64,000 nt of DNA from Iris pallida (lineage: Eukaryota > Streptophyta > Magnoliopsida > Asparagales > Iridaceae), in NCBI GenBank assembly GCA_029216955.1, contig JANAVB010015600.1, forward strand, positions 35,230,346 to 35,294,345, in the 5' to 3' direction. The position numbers and the translations under genes are program-made. This document shows positions 46,514-64,000 of the stretch, one piece after another. The notes below the pieces were generated by a model. That model had not been told where the DNA came from and did no database searches. It saw only the letters and a program-made list of their open reading frames with translations. Numbering within the stretch: the stretch's first letter is position 1; every line of letters begins with the position of its first letter.

Positions 46514-47165
46514 CCTGCCAACACCATCCACATGCCGACGGTACCTTCACAAACACATCCAGTGATCACTTCGAAGCCTCTTGGTCCACGTTCGATGTCG
46601 ACGTCTAAAATTAATACTGATTGTGCTTTTAATGAGTCTCACAGAAATGGAGGTGCAAGGTATATTATAAGAGATTATGATAGAAACTGATGAGAAATAA
46701 AAAAAGAATATCGAAAATTCGTGTGGCTGAAGCTGCTACTTTCGAAGTAACAGAAAGAAAAACAACGACTGGAGTCAGAATGGAAAAGTAGAAGAAGAAA
46801 AAAAAAAAGAGTAGAAATAGATTTTTCCATCCATACTAAAAGTAAATACCATTTTCAGCATTTCCTACTTTATAGGAGGGATGCAAAATGGAAAGAATAT
46901 ACTTTTACTTGTTTCATATGGAAGAAAAAATAGACTAAAAAATATATATCGATTTTACCAATTACATCCTTAAAACACTCACTCATTTACCATTCTTCAA
47001 TGAACAATTGCTTAAATAATATATTCGTATGTGGTATAATTACAACTTAGGTAATATATCACACAAGCATATCCTTTTCCTTCAAATTTTTCCTTCCATT
47101 AACCCCTCCACTTTTTATACTTATACCAAAGAAGAAAATTTATCATTTCCTCTCATTTTCCTTCC
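46514..47165. other. AT-rich interval without a gene
   Basis: I see no supportable coding region, RNA or bounded repeat here. Confidence 0.5.
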
Positions 47166-47923
47166 GGGCACGGCTAAACGCACCCCACCACATGCTAAGC
47201 ACACCCCAAAAATAAAAAAAATTCCTATTCTACCCCTCCCTTCCCCCGAACTGCTCAGCACACCCCACCCCACCCCCCCCCCTCCCGACCCCCTTCCTCC
47301 TCCTCCTCCTCCCGCCGAGCCTCCTCCTCCTCCTCCCCCAATCCCGACCCCTCCTCCTCCGACCTTCGACCCCGACCTCCGACCCCGGAGGAGGAGGAGG
47401 GATCGGGAGGGGGGAGGAGGAGGACGAGGGTTGGGAAGAGGAGGATGAGGGTCGACCGGAGGAGGAGGATCGGCGGGAGGAGGAGGAGGAGGAGGAGTAG
47501 GGGAGGGGGTCGGGAGGAGGTGGAGGAGGATCGGCGGGAGGGGAGGGGGGGTTTCGGAAGGGGAGCGGGAGGAGGAGGAGGATCGGCTGGAGGAGGAGGC
47601 GGAGGGGAGAGCGGGGGGGGGGGGGGGGGGGGGGGGGAGCGGAGGAGGAAGAGGGGGGTCGGCGGGAGGAGGAGGAGAAAGGTCGGCGGGAGGAGGGGAA
47701 GGGTCGGGTAGAGGAAGAGGAGGAGGAGGAGGAGGGGGAGGGTCGGGTGGAGGAGGAAGAGGAGGAGGAGGAGGCTCGGCGGGAGGAGGAGGAGGAGGAG
47801 GAAGGGGGCCGGGAGGGGGGGTGGGGTGTGTTGAGCAGTTCTGGGGAAGGGAGGGGTAGAATAGGAATTTTTTTTATTTTTGGGGTGTGCTTAGCATGTG
47901 GTGGGGTGCGTTTAGCCGTGCCC
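47166..47923. mobile_element. MULE-like foldback element filled with GGA repeats
   Basis: The terminal inverted repeat is about 120-130 bp long and almost perfect, starting GGGCACGGCTAAACGCACCC at both ends. TTTCCTTCC (47157-47165) and CTTCCTTCC (47924-47932) form a 9-bp flanking duplication with one mismatch. Long inverted repeats plus a 9-bp duplication suggest the Mutator superfamily. The core (about 47300-47830) is almost pure CCT on the left and GGA/GGAGGA on the right, including a run of about 19 G. Open frames there are low-complexity Gly/Arg/Glu strings with no meaning. Confidence 0.75.
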
Positions 47924-48658
47924 CTTCCTTCCTCCCACTTTTTACTACTACAAAATAGGCCCTAAGCAAGTTTGGGCGGAATCAAAGTCATTTCTTGATT
48001 CGCAAATTAAAGAAAAATATGCGAAAAATGGTTCCCCCATCCCCATCCGTCCCTAAATTTTCAAATATCGGAAAAAAAAAATTTGATAAAATTTACAATT
48101 TTCTAAAAGAAAATTTTCTTAAAAAAAATGAAACAACAAAGAATTGATTTCCTTTCCTTACCTATCTGCGAACCAAACAAGGCGAGTCCAAGTATCAATA
48201 TCAAAGGCAAGGACGGATGTAGGGTATTGAGATGCAACTTGCTGCAGCAGCCATCCAAGAAAAGATGGACAATCTTCACATCGAGAATGATACAAAAGTT
48301 GATGAACAAAACGACTTTCTATTTTGTATATCAACAAATCCAGTCACCTTTTGGGAAATCAATAAATAGTCTTTAAAGAAAAGGGAGAAAAAAAAATCTA
48401 CAGTAAAAGTATAGCAAATTATAAACATCCATCATCAGGATCATCATCGACCAGCTCTGACAGGAATACGCAAAAACATATCAACTCGAGCACATTATTC
48501 AAACAAAAAAACAGTAAATTGAGTACAGGTTACGATAGTCATACAAAAAAAAACTGCAAATATCAGTCCAAATTGCCTGCTAAAACATTTGGTACAGCAT
48601 TCCCCATTCTAATGAAGTAAGCTTTACAAGCATCTGACCTATTCTAAATTACACTTCA
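47924..48658. other. Interval downstream of the kinase gene
   Basis: This is AT-rich DNA after the predicted kinase poly(A) site, with no gene seen. Confidence 0.5.
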
Positions 48659-48664
48659 TTTATT
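48659..48664 (-). terminator. Poly(A) signal candidate of the kinase gene
   Basis: AATAAA on the minus strand lies 305 nt after the kinase stop codon, a normal 3' UTR length. Confidence 0.5.
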
Positions 48665-48968
48665 GTGTTTGCAAATGAAAGAATAACATTTTCATGACAA
48701 ATATTAATTTGTTATAAGAATTAGGGAAACTAAACTCGGCCATATTGGGGCAAGAAAAACAAATTTACAATGGTGGTGGTGGGGAATGTTAAACCTCTAA
48801 TCCACCCCTCAGTACTTGAGGTGAAAGAGGGACGGACTGTCCATTATATAAACATATTGAAAAGGCTCGGGATTACAACTGCTCAGTTATCCAAGAGAAG
48901 AGAAACAGGCAACTTCTTCTTCTTCTTTATATATTACTTTCACTATGAACAGCATCGAGTTCCAATTC

Positions 48969-61620
<12,652 letters not shown>

Positions 61621-61817
61621 TCAAAGGTACAGATGTGCTTAAACATAATTTTGGATCAAAACCCCAAGAAGTTGCATCAAAATGCATCTTAACCTGCCTT
61701 AAAAGAAGGGACAGTAACTTGCACATGTATGCACATAAAATAGCTATTTTGCAACATCCAAAATACTAGGAACTGCCGCGTTATTGGCTGACTAACCAGA
61801 TTAAACAATTGAAAGGT

Positions 61818-61820
<3 letters not shown>

Positions 61821-61889
<69 letters not shown>
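61821..61889. repeat. (TA)n microsatellite
   Basis: About 33 TA repeats with one TT break lie upstream of the first visible kinase exon, in the next intron. Confidence 0.95.
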
Positions 61890-61891
<2 letters not shown>

Positions 61892-62877
61892 CTCAGGGAA
61901 CTAGATAAGCGAAATCTACATGTGAAAAATGTGTTCATGATTTCCAATAGTAATGAACTTAGAATGTTAAGTATCTAGGCATCCCAAATAGACACTACTT
62001 GGATTTGTGAATTCCACTCAGCTATTAGACTGGAAATATGTATGGACAGCCCTGAATCAACCAAGCCTAGACCAGACAAGACGGAACATTTGTATCGTAT
62101 GAAAGTCAGCTTTTTTTTGGTCCTTTCTATCAATCCTCCAGCCACCCCACATAGACAGGCCTTTGTGAATGCATAGCACAAGGCTTTAATTGGCAGAATA
62201 GCAACCATTACCAACCAATCTAGGTCCCGGACAAATATTCAAGGATGATACCTGACTGGGCCCCAGTGTATTAGGCTTCATAGTACTTTAAAACGACGAT
62301 GATGTTACCAAACTTGGTGTATATAGTTAATGTACTACACTTCAACCCTAATGCATTCACAGCACAATCTTAAAAAGTCAAAAGACTATTTATATGCCTA
62401 AATAATGGAGATGAAGTACTCATGCATTTACGTATAAGAATGAAAAAAGAACACTTTGGTACCAGACAAACAGAGGAGAAATTTAAAGTTGTGCAAACTA
62501 CAGTGAAATCTAGCTTATGCTCCATAGCATGAAGAAGGAAACATTCACATTCAAAAGTTATTTTGACTAACTGTGCGAGGTTTAACATGGCTGTTTAAGG
62601 TTATTGATGAAAGGTTTTACACAAGTCTGTTTCCTATAACCATTGACTTGACTAAAGGTTCACTATTCGGGCAGTACTTCTCTTAAGATTTGGAACAGTT
62701 CAACTGAATGGATTGATTTCATTAGATAAGACCCCACTTTGGTGACTATCCACTTCAGTCATAAAGGAGACTAATAAGTTAAAACACAAAAAAGAGAGGA
62801 TACACAGAATAGAATCACATAGACTCCACTAGACTCCAACAAGTAAGAGCGTAGATGTTAACCATGCACAGTTAAGA

Positions 62878-63745
62878 GAAAAGAAACAATCACCGTGAAA
62901 GAGCTTTGGTGAGGATATGACCAACTGAGAGGAAGCAAGGACATGGTGATGACGAACTTCATGAAGCTTGACCTTGTAGAAAATGAAGCGTAAGTCAACC
63001 TAAGTATACCTCAGTATGCTTGGTGTGTTCGTGGAAGATGAGATTCTCAACAATGTGAATAGAAGCTTTGTTATCACATCAGTGAGATGTCGAATGAGTG
63101 AGCAAAAATACTGAGTTCGGTCAGAAGACTTTTTTGAGACAAGTTAGGAAAACTGCATGAGCCATCGAACGTTACTCAGCCTCAGCCTCAGCAGAAGGGC
63201 GTACAACTAATAGTCTGTTTCTTGCTACATAGCGTGACTACCTAATCATTGAAGAATGTATAGTAGCCACTAGTAGAACGACAATCATCAATGGATCTGA
63301 CATAGTTAGCATTGACATATGCAGCAAAAGATAAGGAGGGTTGATAGAGAAGTCCCTACTTCATAGATTTATTTATCTGTTTCTTGCTACAAAGCGTGAC
63401 TACCCAGTTGTCGAAGAATATATAGTAGCCACTAGTAGAACGACGATCATCAATGGATCTAATGGATCTGACATAGTTAGCATTGACATATGCAGCAAAA
63501 GATAAGGAGGGTCAGTAGAGAAGCCCCTGATTCATCGATTTCTTCAAGTATCGGAGAATGTGCAAAATTGCATGACAATGAGACATGGTAGGAGACTGCA
63601 TGTAGTGGCTTACAATAATAAGTTAATAACAACAAAGGAGATGTCCATACGAGTAAGAATCAAATAGATAAGTTTGCAGACTAGATGACTATGCATGACA
63701 TGATCTGAGATAAGTGAATCAGAGCTAATATTAGGGAGGCAAATA
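62878..63745 (-). pseudogene. Copia RNase H relic
   Basis: The minus-strand frames show AAYVNANYVRSIDDCRSTSG with YYTFF, then SAEAEAE with SMAHAVFLTCL, then CDNKASIHIVENLIFHEHTK and HTEVDLRFI. These are the consecutive blocks of copia RNase H (D-D-RRSTSGY, SSAEAEY, CDN, HERTKHIE-D). Stops and frame breaks are frequent. The first block is present twice (63200-63345 and 63375-63520). Confidence 0.75.
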
Positions 63746-63747
63746 TC

Positions 63748-64000
63748 TGTAGGAACCCTAGAGGGGGGGTGAATAGGGTCAAGCTAACTAATCAAGCACT
63801 TAGCACAAGCTAATGGGCAATTTAAAAATATAAGTGCAAGAGAAGAAGCAAAACAATACCGACACCCGATGTATCCTGGCATCCTCCCTAGAGGCAATCC
63901 AGTCCCGGAACTCTCTCTGGATTTAATCCACTATTTGAGCAAATAGTTACACACGAGTTTGGATCCGAAGAACTCGCCAACTTCTTACACGAGAGCTTTA
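63748..64000 (+). mobile_element. Start of an LTR (runs off right edge)
   Basis: TGTAGGAACCCTAGAGGGGG, continuing with GTGAATAGGG, is a start shared by many plant LTRs. No second copy, polypurine tract or primer site is visible, so family and orientation are provisional. Confidence 0.5.

Noticed and set aside
47445..47965. Open frames rich in Gly/Arg/Glu in the GGA block
   Set aside because: They are translations of GGA/GAG repeats within the foldback element and have no domain or start context.
61975..62214. 79-codon minus-strand frame upstream of the first visible kinase exon
   Set aside because: It does not match the N-lobe or activation-segment sequence expected before the [12 protein letters not shown] exon, and lacks fitting splice phase.

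Overview
The window is plant nuclear DNA. The evidence is spliced genes with GT/AG introns, plant-specific transposon lineages (Tat-type and chromovirus Ty3/gypsy, plant L1, TRIM, hAT and MULE-like MITEs), long TA microsatellites, and one kinase gene with plant NDR features. I cannot name the species. Only one gene looks like an intact host gene. About 75% of the window is transposable-element sequence, much of it nested.

Left part (1-9654). The 3' end of a Tat-type retrotransposon (Tat1) lies here. It carries a decayed antisense gene of the plant mobile domain (PMD) type on the minus strand, then a polypurine tract and a 3' LTR (4684-5504). The stretch 5505-9335 has no gene I can support. 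It holds a GC-rich minisatellite (about 6676-7110) and AT-rich decayed DNA. The last readable piece of a chromovirus pol (9336-9563) and its polypurine tract lead into a chromovirus 3' LTR that starts at 9655.

Nested cluster (9655-37143). The chromovirus LTR is split at 10286/35896 by a 25.6-kb Tat-type element (Tat2, 10287-35895, LTRs 1982 and 1742 bp). Tat2 was in turn hit twice. One hit is a 1952-bp solo LTR of the same family as the split chromovirus LTR (15629-17580, target duplication ACAAC). The other is a 9.9-kb gag-only element with 4.13-kb LTRs (23979-33876, target duplication ATAAA). Tat2 has gag, protease, RT, a truncated RNase H and integrase, all with stops or frameshifts. Between pol and the 3' LTR it has a hairpin array and a small spliced antisense gene.

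LINE block (37144-45806). Three related L1 copies occur: a minus-strand fragment, a 5'-truncated plus-strand copy, and a nearly full-length plus-strand copy whose ORF1 and ORF2 overlap as TAATG. The two plus-strand copies are bounded by (TA)n arrays. Seven small elements or repeats follow up to 48 kb, including a MULE-like foldback element (47166-47923).

Right part (48659-64000). The minus strand carries the 3' two-fifths or so of an NDR-type AGC protein kinase gene. Eight exons with fully consistent phases run from 61614 down to the stop at 48969. Its 5' exons lie beyond the window. Its large introns hold hAT MITEs, a SINE, a long-hairpin element, an RTE relic with a hAT inserted, and a three-LTR TRIM. 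A decayed copia RNase H fragment and the start of another LTR close the window.

Most striking: two unrelated LTR elements each carry arrays of hairpins in which a 20-23-nt loop is conserved while the flanking stem sequence changes from copy to copy and still pairs (22192-22581; 27232-27547 and its LTR copy at 33000-33314).
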